A DNA stretch of 64,000 nucleotides from Sphingomonadales bacterium. Its GTDB lineage: Bacteria; Pseudomonadota; Alphaproteobacteria; Sphingomonadales; Sphingomonadaceae. The stretch lies in the NCBI GenBank assembly GCA_017309275.1, contig JAFKLT010000050.1, forward strand, positions 1 to 64,000. The letters are read 5' to 3'. The notes beneath the pieces are model-generated. The model worked only from the letters and a program-made list of their open reading frames with translations, searched no databases and was not told the DNA's origin. This document shows positions 37,130 through 46,751 of the stretch, one piece after another. The translations under genes were made by a program, and so were the position numbers. Position 1 is the stretch's first letter, and each line of letters opens with the position of its first letter.

Positions 37130-37166
37130 AAAATAAAAGTCGGGCCGCCGAAAACGTCGGGATTCG

Positions 37167-37523
37167 TCAGGATTCCGGAGCAAACTCGTTCAGTGCCGCC
37201 TCGATGTCGCTGATCCGGAACGGCTTGGTCACCAGCCGGCGGTGCGCATGTTCGGCAGGGATCACGTCGCCGCCGCCCGAGGTGAAGGCAAAGGGAATGC
37301 CGCGCTCGGCCAGCGCATCGGCGACCGGCCACCCCTTCTCGTCGCCGAGATTGATGTCGACGAGCGCGCCCGCAAGCGATTCGGAACCGATAACCGCAAG
37401 CGCCTCGTCATTGGTGGTCGCCTGCGCCGGCTCGGGCAGTCCGAGGGCGTCGAACATGTCGACGAGCATCATGCCTATCAGCACATCGTCCTCGACGAGC
37501 AGGATGCGGGTCTGGTCAGCCAT
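37167..37523 (-). CDS. single-domain response regulator
   Basis: A 118-residue receiver domain without an output domain. The acidic pocket is VEDDV, the phosphoacceptor Asp is in ALVDINLG (about residue 54), the switch residue in FTSGGG and the lysine in VTKPFRI. The start overlaps the cckA stop by 8 bp, so it is coupled to cckA. It may receive or drain phosphate from the CckA pathway. It does not look like CpdR, which has a TDIRMP phospho-site segment. Function is inferred from position. Confidence 0.88.
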   Translation of the reverse strand: MADQTRILLVEDDVLIGMMLVDMFDALGLPEPAQATTNDEALAVIGSESLAGALVDINLGDEKGWPVADALAERGIPFAFTSGGGDVIPAEHAHRRLVTKPFRISDIEAALNEFAPES

Positions 37524-39960
37524 TGGCCACCCGATGCGCAGCATCGTCCAGCGCCGCCGACACCGCCTCGGCCAGCTGCGCGACGGAAAAGGGCTTGGGC
37601 AGGAAGGCGACGTCATCGATGTTGATCGACTGGCGAAGCTGCTCCTCGGCGTAGCCGGACATGAAGAGGATCGGCAGATTCGGCCGCTTGGCACGCATCG
37701 CGCGCACCATTGCGGGGCCATCCATCGTCGGCATCACGACGTCGCTGACGATCAGGTCGACCTTTTCCATTCCCGCGAAGCGTTCCAACCCCTCTTCCCC
37801 CTGCGATGCAGTTACGACCGTATAACCCGCGCGGGTCAGCGCGCGTTCCGCGACCGCGCGCACCATGTCCTCATCCTCGACTAGCAGGATGGTGCCGGTG
37901 CCCCACTGGCTCTTCTTCGGCTTCACCGGCGGCGCGGGGGCGACCGGGACCCCATTCTCGGCCCGATGAACGGGCAGATAGATGGTAAAGCTGGTATCGC
38001 CCGCCCGGCTGTCGGCGAAGATGAAGCCCGCCGACTGCTTGATGATGCCGTAAACGGTCGAAAGCCCGAGCCCGGTTCCCTTTCCGATGTCCTTCGTGGT
38101 GAAGAAGGGCTCGAAAATCTTGGGCAACACGTCCGCGGGAATGCCGGTGCCGGTATCGCTGACCTTCAGCGCGCTATAGTCGGCGGGCGGCATGAACTCG
38201 CTGCCCATCTGACGCACGTCCGCGGCGGACACCGGATAGGTTTCGATCGTCAGCGTCCCCCCGCCCGGCATGGCATCGCGCGCGTTGACGGCGAGGTTGA
38301 TGATCACCTGTTCGAGCTGACCGGGGTCGGCACGCACCGCGCCGAGACCGCGCCCGTGATGAACCGAGAGCTGGACCGTGTCGCCGATCAGGCGCTTCAA
38401 CAGGTGCGACACCTCCGATATCACGTCGGGAAGCTGCAAAATCTGCGGACGCAGCGTCTGCTGGCGCGAAAAGGCCAGCAATTGCCGCGTCAGGCTGGCG
38501 GCGCGGTTGGCGTTGCTGCGGATCTGCTGGATGTCGTCATAGTCGCTGTCGCCCGGCGTATGCCGCATCAGCATCAGGTCGCAGCTTCCCAGAACCGCAG
38601 TCAGGATGTTGTTGAAGTCATGCGCGACGCCGCCGGCAAGCTGCCCGACCGCCTGCATCTTCGACGCCTGCGCGACCTGGCGCTTGAGCCGCGATTCCTC
38701 GCTCGAATCCTTGAGGCTGAGCAACACCGCCGCCTCGCCCAGCCCGCGTACGCCGACAACGCGCATCGACACCGGGTCGTCGCCCTGCCCGATCAGCCGG
38801 ATCGACAGATCGCCGCCGACCTGCTGGCCGCTGCTGTGGCGGCGGATCATGTCGGCGAGCGGGCTCTTGTCCTCGCCGACGACAAGGTCGCCGGGATAGC
38901 GCGGCGGCTTGCCCTCGCCGACCCCCGCGGCGCGGAGAAAAGCGCGGTTCATATAGAGGAAGCGACCGTCGCGATCGACGAGCGCGAGGCCGAAGGGCAA
39001 AAGCGACAACAGCGTCTCGATATAGGTTTGCGCCGTGCCGCGATCGGCAGGGCCCATTTCCTCATCGAGCATCGCCAGCAACACGGGGCCGTGGGTGTCG
39101 GCGGGCGTGAGCGGGACCTGGATCATCCGCACCGGCGTCGCCCGGTCGCCTTCGCGCGCGAAATAGAGCGATCCCGCATCGTCGAGCCGCAACATCGCCG
39201 CGACGTCGCGTCCCGCATAATGCGCCTGATCGCCTTCGCTGAGCGCGCGCAGCAGAAAGGCCTGGTTCGCCGTGCGCAGCCGCCCCTCGGCGCTGACGAG
39301 CGCAGTCATCACGCCTGCGTTGCCCAGCGTGCGGCCCGCCGGCCCGTCGAGGTGGCGGACGATCTCGGTCGCGAGGTCGATCCGGTCGAGCGCCGAAAAA
39401 CGCCAGACCAGATAATCCTCCGCCTGGCCGGTGCGCATGACGTGCGCGCGCAGTTGCAGCGGCCCGACGGCGATATCGTCGACGCTGCCCTCGCCATCGC
39501 GCCAGGCATTGCGCCCGGCATTCTTGAGCAGTTCCGCGCCGCGTCCCTCTAGCGGCAGGCCGGGCGGGGTCACGAAACCGCCCATCCACGTCGCGAACAG
39601 GTCGTTCGCGCAGACCAGACGGCCCGCGCGGTCGGTCACCGCGATCGCGACATCGTCATGATTCACCGCCTGGCGCAGCATCGTCCAGTCGGGCAGCGGC
39701 GCCTCGCCGGCGATGGTGCCCGGAAACAGGCGCCGGGCAAGCAGCACGCCCCCGGCGGCGAGCGCGATTCCGGCCAGGAAACCGGCGGCCAGCACCCAAT
39801 TGCCCGTCGCCCAGAACAGCAGGGCGACGGAAAGAAAGGCGAGACCGCCGATGATCGCAAAATCGAGATGCGAAAGAATCGGGCCGCCCGACCGCGGCCC
39901 CGCGGAGCCTGCCCCCCTGCTGAAATCGGTCTCAGCGGAAGGCAGGCTTTGCGCGGTCAA
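37516..39960 (-). CDS. cckA: hybrid histidine kinase CckA
   Basis: Cell-cycle kinase/phosphatase that controls CtrA and CpdR via ChpT. The 814 residues begin with two membrane helices (about 33-75). PAS-like domains follow (about 90-420). The HisKA phospho-histidine is His447 in GGVAHDFNN. The HATPase domain has the N-box NLAVNARDAMPGGG and DTGTGIP. A C-terminal receiver (about 690-810) has phosphoacceptor Asp740 in IVSDVVMPTMDG. This is the full CckA architecture. It is followed by the coupled single-domain receiver. Confidence 0.95.
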   Translation of the reverse strand: MTAQSLPSAETDFSRGAGSAGPRSGGPILSHLDFAIIGGLAFLSVALLFWATGNWVLAAGFLAGIALAAGGVLLARRLFPGTIAGEAPLPDWTMLRQAVNHDDVAIAVTDRAGRLVCANDLFATWMGGFVTPPGLPLEGRGAELLKNAGRNAWRDGEGSVDDIAVGPLQLRAHVMRTGQAEDYLVWRFSALDRIDLATEIVRHLDGPAGRTLGNAGVMTALVSAEGRLRTANQAFLLRALSEGDQAHYAGRDVAAMLRLDDAGSLYFAREGDRATPVRMIQVPLTPADTHGPVLLAMLDEEMGPADRGTAQTYIETLLSLLPFGLALVDRDGRFLYMNRAFLRAAGVGEGKPPRYPGDLVVGEDKSPLADMIRRHSSGQQVGGDLSIRLIGQGDDPVSMRVVGVRGLGEAAVLLSLKDSSEESRLKRQVAQASKMQAVGQLAGGVAHDFNNILTAVLGSCDLMLMRHTPGDSDYDDIQQIRSNANRAASLTRQLLAFSRQQTLRPQILQLPDVISEVSHLLKRLIGDTVQLSVHHGRGLGAVRADPGQLEQVIINLAVNARDAMPGGGTLTIETYPVSAADVRQMGSEFMPPADYSALKVSDTGTGIPADVLPKIFEPFFTTKDIGKGTGLGLSTVYGIIKQSAGFIFADSRAGDTSFTIYLPVHRAENGVPVAPAPPVKPKKSQWGTGTILLVEDEDMVRAVAERALTRAGYTVVTASQGEEGLERFAGMEKVDLIVSDVVMPTMDGPAMVRAMRAKRPNLPILFMSGYAEEQLRQSINIDDVAFLPKPFSVAQLAEAVSAALDDAAHRVANG

Positions 39961-39983
39961 ATGACACTCTTTCTATTGGCGCA

Positions 39984-42044
39984 TCACCAGATGCGGACAC
40001 GATCCTTGGGCGCCAGATAGAGCTTCTGGCCTTCCTTCACGCTATAAGCCTTATACCAAGGGTCAAGGTTACGCGAGACCCAAGACCGCTGGATCGAGGG
40101 CGAATGGGGATCGGTCGTGATGCGCTGCGACAGATTCTGTTCACGATAATTGCGACGCCATACCTGCGCCCAGCCAAGGAAGAAGCGCTGGTCGCCGGTC
40201 AGGCCGTCGATCACCGGCGCGGGCTTGCCGCCGAGCGATTTCTTGTACGCGTCGTAGGCGATCGTCAGGCCGGCGAGGTCGCCGATATTCTCGCCCAGCG
40301 TGAAATTGCCGTCGAGATGCTCGCCGGGCAGGATTTCATAAGCATTATACTGCGCGACGAGCGCCTTGCCCGCGGCTTCGAACGCGGCGACATCTTCCGG
40401 CGTCCACCAGTCGGCCAGCTTGCCGGTCTCGTCATATTTCGCGCCCTGGTCGTCGAAATGGTGGCTGATCTCGTGACCGATGACGGCGCCGATGCCGCCA
40501 TAGTTGATCGCGGCATCCGCCTTTGGATCGAAGAAGGGCGGCTGCAGGATCGCGGCGGGGAAGACGATCTCGTTCATCCCGAAATTGGCGTAGGCGTTGA
40601 CCTCCATCGGGGTCATTCCCCACTCCCAGCGACGGATCGGACCGCCGAGGCGACCGATATTGTCGTCATGAGCGAACTGGTTTGCGCGCACGGCGTTGCC
40701 GAACAGATCGTCGGCGCGGATTTCGAGCTTGCTGTAATCCTTCCAGCGATCGGGGTAGCCGATCTTTGTCGTGAAATTGGCGAGCTTTTTCTTTGCCTTC
40801 ACCTTGGTCGCGGGCTGCATCCAGGTCAGGTTGCCGATGCGTGTGTCGAGCGCCGCGAGGACGTTCTTGACGAGCACGTCCATCGCCGCCTTGGTTTCGG
40901 GCGGGAAATATTTCGCGACATAATCCTGGCCGACCGCTTCGCCCATATTGTTGGTCGTGAAGTCGACCGCGCGCTTCCAGCGCTCCTGCATCTGCGGCGT
41001 GCCCGACAGCGCGGTGCCATAGAAGGAGAAGGTCTCCTTTGCCACGGCGTCGGGCAGCACGCCCGAGAAGCCGTCGAGGCTGCGAACGATCAGCACGTCG
41101 CGAAGGACCTCGATCGGCGCGTCGGCGATCAGCTTTGCTTCGCCGGTAAAGGCGCTCGGCTGCGCCACCAGGATCGTGTCCTCGTTGACGCCGATGCCGC
41201 GGATGAAGGCCGCCCAGTCAAAGCCCGGAGCCGCCTTGGCCAGGTCGGCGATCGTCATCTTGTTATAGACCTTCGTCGCGTCGCTGCTGTCGTTCTTGTC
41301 CCAGTGGACGGTCGCGATCTGCTTTTCGAAATCATAGACCGCCTTGGCACGCTGCGCGGCGTTGGCCTCACCTGCGAGCGTCAGGACATTTTCGAGGTGC
41401 GTCAGATAGGCCGACTGCAGCTTCTGGTTCCGGTCGCCGTCCTTCAGGTAGAAATCGCGGTCGGGCATGCCGATGCCGCCCTGGAACATCGAGTAGATAT
41501 AGACGTCGGGGTTCTTGTCGTCCTGCCCGACATAGCCGCCGAAGAAATGCTGGACGCCGCTGCGGTCCGCCTCGACCAGCAGCTTCGCGAGGCCGGCCTT
41601 GTCGACGCCGCGGACCTTGGTCAGCCACGGCTGGATCGGCGCAAGCCCCTTTGCCTCGACCGCGGCCGAGTCGAGATAGGAGGAATAGGCGCGCCCGATC
41701 ATGCTGTTCGGATCATCCTTTGCGACATCCAGGATTTCGCGGGTGCGCTTTTGCGACAGATCGGCAAGCACGGTGAACATGCCATAGTTCGACTTGTCGG
41801 CCGGGATCGCCGTATTCCTGGCCCAGGTGCCGTTGGCGAAGGCATAGAAGTCGTCGCCTGGCTGGACGCTCTTGTCCATGCCGGTGAGGTCGAAGCCGAA
41901 ATCGCCGATTTCGGGCTTGGCGGCGGTTGTCGCGACCGGCGCGGGTGTGGATTTTTCCTTGGCGAAAGCGGGCACCGGGCCCAGCAAAACCGCGCCAAGC
42001 GCAGCGGTCGCCATCAGGCGCGAAGACAGTTTCTGACGAGTCAT
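39984..42044 (-). CDS. M13 family metallopeptidase (neprilysin-like)
   Basis: Exported zinc endopeptidase of 686 residues. The signal peptide is at residues 1-28 (LMATAALGAVLLGPVPAFA). The zinc site is His524-Glu525-x-x-His528 in GHEISHHFDD plus Glu585 in ENIGD, with Asp589. The IQDPNNP-like FGFDLTGMDKSVQPGDDFYAFANG N-terminus and the C-terminal APKDRVRIW are standard for M13. It degrades peptides in the periplasm. It is preceded upstream by the DUF2062 gene. Confidence 0.95.
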   Translation of the reverse strand: MTRQKLSSRLMATAALGAVLLGPVPAFAKEKSTPAPVATTAAKPEIGDFGFDLTGMDKSVQPGDDFYAFANGTWARNTAIPADKSNYGMFTVLADLSQKRTREILDVAKDDPNSMIGRAYSSYLDSAAVEAKGLAPIQPWLTKVRGVDKAGLAKLLVEADRSGVQHFFGGYVGQDDKNPDVYIYSMFQGGIGMPDRDFYLKDGDRNQKLQSAYLTHLENVLTLAGEANAAQRAKAVYDFEKQIATVHWDKNDSSDATKVYNKMTIADLAKAAPGFDWAAFIRGIGVNEDTILVAQPSAFTGEAKLIADAPIEVLRDVLIVRSLDGFSGVLPDAVAKETFSFYGTALSGTPQMQERWKRAVDFTTNNMGEAVGQDYVAKYFPPETKAAMDVLVKNVLAALDTRIGNLTWMQPATKVKAKKKLANFTTKIGYPDRWKDYSKLEIRADDLFGNAVRANQFAHDDNIGRLGGPIRRWEWGMTPMEVNAYANFGMNEIVFPAAILQPPFFDPKADAAINYGGIGAVIGHEISHHFDDQGAKYDETGKLADWWTPEDVAAFEAAGKALVAQYNAYEILPGEHLDGNFTLGENIGDLAGLTIAYDAYKKSLGGKPAPVIDGLTGDQRFFLGWAQVWRRNYREQNLSQRITTDPHSPSIQRSWVSRNLDPWYKAYSVKEGQKLYLAPKDRVRIW

Positions 42045-42141
42045 GATATTCCCCAGATCGAACAAATGAAAAACGCGCACGCGGTTACCGCGCGGGCACG
42101 ATCTTGCGATGGGGTCAGCTATAAGCCTGCGTATTTCGGGT

Positions 42142-42765
42142 TCAACCGGCGGCCGGGTCGCTCGTCGATGACTCAAGTCGTTGGTCGCGCGCGCGTCGAA
42201 TCTTGCGCCGCCAGCGAAGGCGAATCCAGTTGTCCCAGATCACCGAGGCCAGGATATAGCCGACGATCGCCGACACCACGGAGATGACGAACAACCCCGC
42301 GATCCCGCCCAGCAGGGTCGGGCCGGCGTTGGCGGTCACCCAATGCCACCACTCGATGAACGAGGCGCCCTCATCGTACAGGACATAGAGGTCGGAGACG
42401 TTGGTCCGGAGCCCGAACAGCACATTGCCGAGCCACACCGAGGCGGCGAGGATCAGCGGCGTCGTCAGCGGATTGGACAGAAAGGTCATCGCCGCGCCGA
42501 TCGGAATATTGGCACGGAAAGGCAGCGCCAGCAGCGCGACGCCCAATATCTGGACGCCGGGAATCAGGAAAAAGATGCCGACGAACAGCCCGAGCGCGGT
42601 GCCGCGCCGGACCGAGGTGCGCGTGAAGCGCCACAAATGGCTGTGCGCGACGCGATGCGCGAAGGGTTTGACGAATCGGCTCTCCAGCAGCTCCTCGCGC
42701 GTCGGCGAGTTGCGGCGAATCCAGTTCATCACGAACGCCTTGTCCCGGGGCTTGCCTCCGCTCAT
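42142..42765 (-). CDS. DUF2062 membrane protein
   Basis: A 207-residue inner-membrane protein. The DUF2062 core is visible: [41 protein letters not shown] across helices one and two, [20 protein letters not shown], then a C-terminal helix ([21 protein letters not shown]) and a basic tail. The function is unknown. The ATG overlaps the smpB stop by 4 bp (ATGA). Confidence 0.88.
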   Translation of the reverse strand: MSGGKPRDKAFVMNWIRRNSPTREELLESRFVKPFAHRVAHSHLWRFTRTSVRRGTALGLFVGIFFLIPGVQILGVALLALPFRANIPIGAAMTFLSNPLTTPLILAASVWLGNVLFGLRTNVSDLYVLYDEGASFIEWWHWVTANAGPTLLGGIAGLFVISVVSAIVGYILASVIWDNWIRLRWRRKIRRARDQRLESSTSDPAAG

Positions 42766-43247
42766 CCCCGGTCCTTCATCAAGCGCTCCTTGTCGCGCTT
42801 CCAGTCGCGTTCCTTGATGGACTCGCGTTTGTCATGGGCCTTTTTGCCCTTGGCGAGGGCGAGTTCGACCTTCGCCCGGCCGCGGCTGTTGAAATAGACC
42901 GACAGCGGAACCAGCGTCATGCCCTGTCGCATCACCCCGGCGTGCAGCTTGTTGATCTCGCGCCCGTTCAGCAGCAGCTTGCGCGGGCGCCGCGGCTCGT
43001 GGTTGAACCGGTTGCCGTGGCTGAATTCGGGGATGTTGGCGTTGATCAGCCACACCTCGCCGCCGGTCACCTCGGCATAGCTTTCGGCGATCGTGCCCTC
43101 GCCGAAGCGAAGCGACTTTACCTCGGTCCCCTGCAAGGCGATCCCCGCCTCGAACACCTGTTCGATGGCATAGTCGAAGCGCGCGCGCCGGTTCTCGGCG
43201 ACGACCTTTTTCTTGTCGAATTCTGCTGCGGACTGCGGGCGAGCCAT
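42762..43247 (-). CDS. smpB: SsrA-binding protein
   Basis: A 161-residue tmRNA partner for ribosome rescue. The [28 protein letters not shown] and [30 protein letters not shown] segments form the OB-fold, and the basic C-terminal [24 protein letters not shown] tail enters the mRNA channel. It lies 8 bases after dapA on the same strand. The tmRNA gene itself is not in the window. Confidence 0.97.
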   Translation of the reverse strand: MARPQSAAEFDKKKVVAENRRARFDYAIEQVFEAGIALQGTEVKSLRFGEGTIAESYAEVTGGEVWLINANIPEFSHGNRFNHEPRRPRKLLLNGREINKLHAGVMRQGMTLVPLSVYFNSRGRAKVELALAKGKKAHDKRESIKERDWKRDKERLMKDRG

Positions 43248-43255
43248 TTTGAAAC

Positions 43256-44131
43256 CTAGATTACTCCAGCCGCCGAAAGCGCGGCATCGACGGCCCTCCG
43301 CGATGCTTCGGACGCCGGAATGATAGGTAGGCGCACTTCGGGCGAAAACCAGTCATGCAGGCGAGACAATGCATATTTTGCGGGACCGGGCGAAGCGTCG
43401 GTGAACATCGCCTTGTGCAGATCGAACAGCCGGTCGTGCAGCGCCAGGGCGCCCGACCAGTCGCCCGCGGCGCAGGCAGCGGCGAAATCGGCGCAGAGGC
43501 GCGGCGCGACATTGGCGGTGACCGAAATGCAGCCCGCCCCGCCGAGCACAGCGTGCGGAAGCCACAGATCATCGTTGCCGCTGAGCTGGCAGAAGTCGGC
43601 GCCGGCGCCGGCGCGGTGCATCGTCACGCGCGCCAGATCGCCGCTCGCGTCCTTGATCGCGACGATGCTCGGTATCTCGGCAAGCTTGCACATCGTCTCG
43701 GCACTGATGTCGGCAACGGTGCGGCCGGGAACGTTGTAGACGACGATCGGCAGGTCGCTCGCATCGGCAAGCGCCTCGAAATGCGCGAGCATCCCTTCCT
43801 GCGTCGGACGGTTGTAATAAGGCGCAACGACCAGGGCGGCGGTCGCCCCCGCCTGCTGCGCATAGCGCATGTGCCGCATCGCCGTCGCGGTGTCGTTCGA
43901 TCCGCAGCCGGCGATCACCGGAACGCGCCCCGCCGCCGCCGCGACGCAGCTATCGATCACCTGATAATGTTCGTCGAAGCCGAGCGTCGGGCTTTCGCCG
44001 GTCGTGCCGCACGGGACGAGCGCGCTGGTTCCCTGGTCGATCTGCCATTCGACCAGCCGTTTGAACGCCGGTGCGTCGAACGCGCCGTCGCGAAATGGCG
44101 TCACCAAGGCGGGAATCGACCCCGAAAACAT
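43256..44131 (-). CDS. dapA: 4-hydroxy-tetrahydrodipicolinate synthase
   Basis: Condenses pyruvate with aspartate semialdehyde in lysine/diaminopimelate synthesis. The 291-residue TIM barrel has the Schiff-base Lys160 in VAIKDASGD, the Thr44-Thr45 pair in GTTGESPTL, and Tyr132 in VYNVPGRT. It is the first gene of dapA-smpB-DUF2062 and is divergent from the lytic transglycosylase. The pathway feeds peptidoglycan, which fits its neighbour. Confidence 0.96.
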   Translation of the reverse strand: MFSGSIPALVTPFRDGAFDAPAFKRLVEWQIDQGTSALVPCGTTGESPTLGFDEHYQVIDSCVAAAAGRVPVIAGCGSNDTATAMRHMRYAQQAGATAALVVAPYYNRPTQEGMLAHFEALADASDLPIVVYNVPGRTVADISAETMCKLAEIPSIVAIKDASGDLARVTMHRAGAGADFCQLSGNDDLWLPHAVLGGAGCISVTANVAPRLCADFAAACAAGDWSGALALHDRLFDLHKAMFTDASPGPAKYALSRLHDWFSPEVRLPIIPASEASRRAVDAALSAAGVI

Positions 44132-44231
44132 GCTCCGCTCCTTTACAAAGACTCCGCCGGGCCGATAGGATCAGCCGGCGCGCCCGCTATTGGACGTCTA
44201 TTCAGCGACCCGCAAGGAGTTTGGCACTACC

Positions 44232-46259
44232 ATGGCCGGCATGATTTCGCTGCCTTCGATTTCCCGCCTCGCACTTGCGCTGGCCCTGTCCCTTCCTACC
44301 CTTGCCCATGCAAGTGAACTCACTCCCGAGCAGATGGCCTGGTATCGCGCCCAGATGGGCCTGGCCGCATCGTCGGGTCCGCCGCCGTCGACCAGTTCGG
44401 TCGGCGACGCGGTGATGGAGTGGCGCCGGCTGACCGCAACAAATACGGCCTCGTTCGACCAGCTTTCGCGTTTCCTGATGGCGAACCGCGACTGGCCCGA
44501 CGCCGACAAGCTGCGCGTGCGGGCCGAAAAATCGATCTCGCTCGACAGCTATGACCCGCAGCGCACCCTCGCCTATTTCCAGGCCTATCCCCCACGCACG
44601 CCCAGCGGCGAGCTTCGCTATGCGCTGGCGCTCAACGCGACCGGTCGCCGCGACGAGGCCCACGCCGCCGTGCGCCGCGCATGGACGAGCGGATCGCTCG
44701 ACGAATATGAGACCAACCGCGCCCTCACCTTCTTCCCGGGCGCGCTGAGCAGCGCCGACCATGACGCCCGGATGGACCGGCTGCTCTGGCTCGGCTCGAC
44801 CGCGGCCGCGAGCCGCCAGATTGCGTATACCTCGCCAGAAAAGCGCGCGGTCTTCGCCGCACGGCTCGCGATGCGCAGCGGCGCGGTCGACGCCGCGCTG
44901 CAGGCGTCGGCCGTCGAAAGCATGAACCCGTCGCTCGTTCGCACCGACGCCGGCTATATCGCCGACAAGGCGACCTGGCTGCGCAAGGCGGGCCGCGTCG
45001 GCGAAGCGCGGGCGCTGCTCGCGGCGCCCCGCTCGCTCGCCAAGGCCCCGACCGATCCCGAGGAATGGCTGGAAACGCTGCTCACGAACGCCCGCGCCGC
45101 CGACGCGGCGGGCGACAAGCTGACCGCCTATAATATTGCCAAGCAGATCGACGACACCTTCCCGCCGGGCGTGGTGATCCGCGAAACGCCGCTGAGCGTG
45201 CGCGACGATTATACGTCGCTGGCGTGGCTCGCGGGCCAGCTCGCGTTCAAGAGCGTCGGCCGGCCGGCCGAGGCGGTGCGCCTCTACCGCGCCTATGGCG
45301 AGGCCGCCCGTTCGGCGCAGACGCGCACCAAGGGCTTTTATTGGGCAGGCCGGGCAGCGCTGGCAGCGGGCGATTCCGCGTCGGCCAACGCGCATTTCGC
45401 CGATGCCGCGCAGCATTACGACCAATTCTATGGCCAGCTCGCGCTCGAGCGGCTCGGCCGCCCGCAGCCCAAGCCGCTGCCGACGCCGACCATCCAGGTC
45501 AGCGGCGACCAGAAGCGCGCGTTCGAGGATGACCGCCTCGTCCGCGCGGCCCGCGCGCTCGGCGAAATCGGCGCGTGGCGCGAACAGTCGCTGTTCCTGC
45601 GCGCGCTGGCGCAGCGCGCCACCTCGCCCAGCGACCATGTGCTGGCGGGTCAGCTCGCGTCGGCGATCGGCCGCCCCGATCTGGGCGTGATGATCGGCCG
45701 CAGCGCGCAAGCGAACAGCCTCGACGCGGTCGAGGTATCGGGATTCCCGACGGTGCGCGTCCCTTCGGGACACGAGAACAACTGGACCTTCATCCACGCG
45801 ATCACGCGGCAGGAAAGCCAGTTCGATCGGCAGGCGGTCAGCCATGCCGGTGCGCGCGGGATGATGCAGCTGATGCCCGGCACGGCGCGCGAGGTCGCGG
45901 GCAAGCTGGGGCTCAGCTATGACGCCGGATCGCTGACGACCGACACCAATTATAATTTCACGCTCGGCTCCACCTATTTCCAGCAGATGCTGAGCTATTT
46001 CGGCGGCAGCTATCCGCTGGCGGTTGCGGCGTACAACGCCGGGCCCGGCAATGTGAACAAATGGCTGCGCGCCAACGGCGATCCGCGCGGCGGCGGGGTC
46101 GACATGATCGACTGGATCGAGGCGATTCCGATCTTCGAGACGCGCAACTATGTGCAGCGCGTGCTGGAAAACGCCGTCGTCTATGACACGCTGCGCGACG
46201 GACGGACGCTGCCCAATGCGCCGCTGAGCTTCTACCTCGGCAAACGCACGCCGGGATAA
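44232..46259 (+). CDS. slt: soluble lytic murein transglycosylase
   Basis: Periplasmic enzyme of 675 residues that cleaves the MurNAc-GlcNAc bond with 1,6-anhydro product. The signal peptide is at residues 1-27. A long superhelical U-domain (about 60-490) is followed by the catalytic SLT domain (about 515-640) with the Glu in ITRQESQFD, then SHAGARGMMQLMPGTA and NAGPGNV. AAGGAG lies twelve bases before the chosen ATG at 44232. greB follows after 6 bases. Confidence 0.93.
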   Translation: MAGMISLPSISRLALALALSLPTLAHASELTPEQMAWYRAQMGLAASSGPPPSTSSVGDAVMEWRRLTATNTASFDQLSRFLMANRDWPDADKLRVRAEKSISLDSYDPQRTLAYFQAYPPRTPSGELRYALALNATGRRDEAHAAVRRAWTSGSLDEYETNRALTFFPGALSSADHDARMDRLLWLGSTAAASRQIAYTSPEKRAVFAARLAMRSGAVDAALQASAVESMNPSLVRTDAGYIADKATWLRKAGRVGEARALLAAPRSLAKAPTDPEEWLETLLTNARAADAAGDKLTAYNIAKQIDDTFPPGVVIRETPLSVRDDYTSLAWLAGQLAFKSVGRPAEAVRLYRAYGEAARSAQTRTKGFYWAGRAALAAGDSASANAHFADAAQHYDQFYGQLALERLGRPQPKPLPTPTIQVSGDQKRAFEDDRLVRAARALGEIGAWREQSLFLRALAQRATSPSDHVLAGQLASAIGRPDLGVMIGRSAQANSLDAVEVSGFPTVRVPSGHENNWTFIHAITRQESQFDRQAVSHAGARGMMQLMPGTAREVAGKLGLSYDAGSLTTDTNYNFTLGSTYFQQMLSYFGGSYPLAVAAYNAGPGNVNKWLRANGDPRGGGVDMIDWIEAIPIFETRNYVQRVLENAVVYDTLRDGRTLPNAPLSFYLGKRTPG

Positions 46260-46265
46260 CGCCCG

Positions 46266-46748
46266 GTGGCGGGGGACAAGACCAATATCATCTCGCCTTC
46301 GGGCTATGCCGCGTTGCGCGCCGAATATGACGCGCTGCTGGGGCAGGAGCGGCCCAAGCTGGTCGAGGTGATAAGCTGGGCCGCGGGCAACGGCGACCGC
46401 AGCGAAAACGGCGATTATATCTATGGCCGCAAGCGGCTGCGCGAGATCGACCGCCGACTGGGCTTCCTCGCCCGGCGGATGAAGGCCGCGCGCGTCGTCG
46501 ACCCCGCCGAGCAACCCGACAAGAGCCGCATCTGGTTCGGCGCAACGGTCGAGCTGGCCGACGACGATGACGCGCGCCGCATCGTCACGCTGGTCGGCGA
46601 CGACGAAGCGGAGGCCGGCGAAGGCCGGATCGGCTGGAACAGCCCCCTCGCCCGCGCGCTGCGCGGCGCCGCCGTCGGCGACCTTCGCACCGTGCAGCTG
46701 CCCGCTGGGCCAAAGGAGTGGGAGGTGATGGCGGTCAGCTATCCCTGA
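46266..46748 (+). CDS. greB: transcription elongation factor GreB
   Basis: Rescues backtracked RNA polymerase by stimulating transcript cleavage. The 160-residue protein starts with GTG. The coiled-coil N-domain has ISWAAGNGDRSENGDYIYGRKRLREIDRRL with the acidic tip (GDRSENGDY), and the FKBP-like C-domain follows. The YGRKRLREIDRR motif supports GreB over GreA. It lies six bases after slt and converges with the caspase-like gene 3 bases away. Confidence 0.9.
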   Translation: MAGDKTNIISPSGYAALRAEYDALLGQERPKLVEVISWAAGNGDRSENGDYIYGRKRLREIDRRLGFLARRMKAARVVDPAEQPDKSRIWFGATVELADDDDARRIVTLVGDDEAEAGEGRIGWNSPLARALRGAAVGDLRTVQLPAGPKEWEVMAVSYP

Positions 46749-46751
46749 CCG

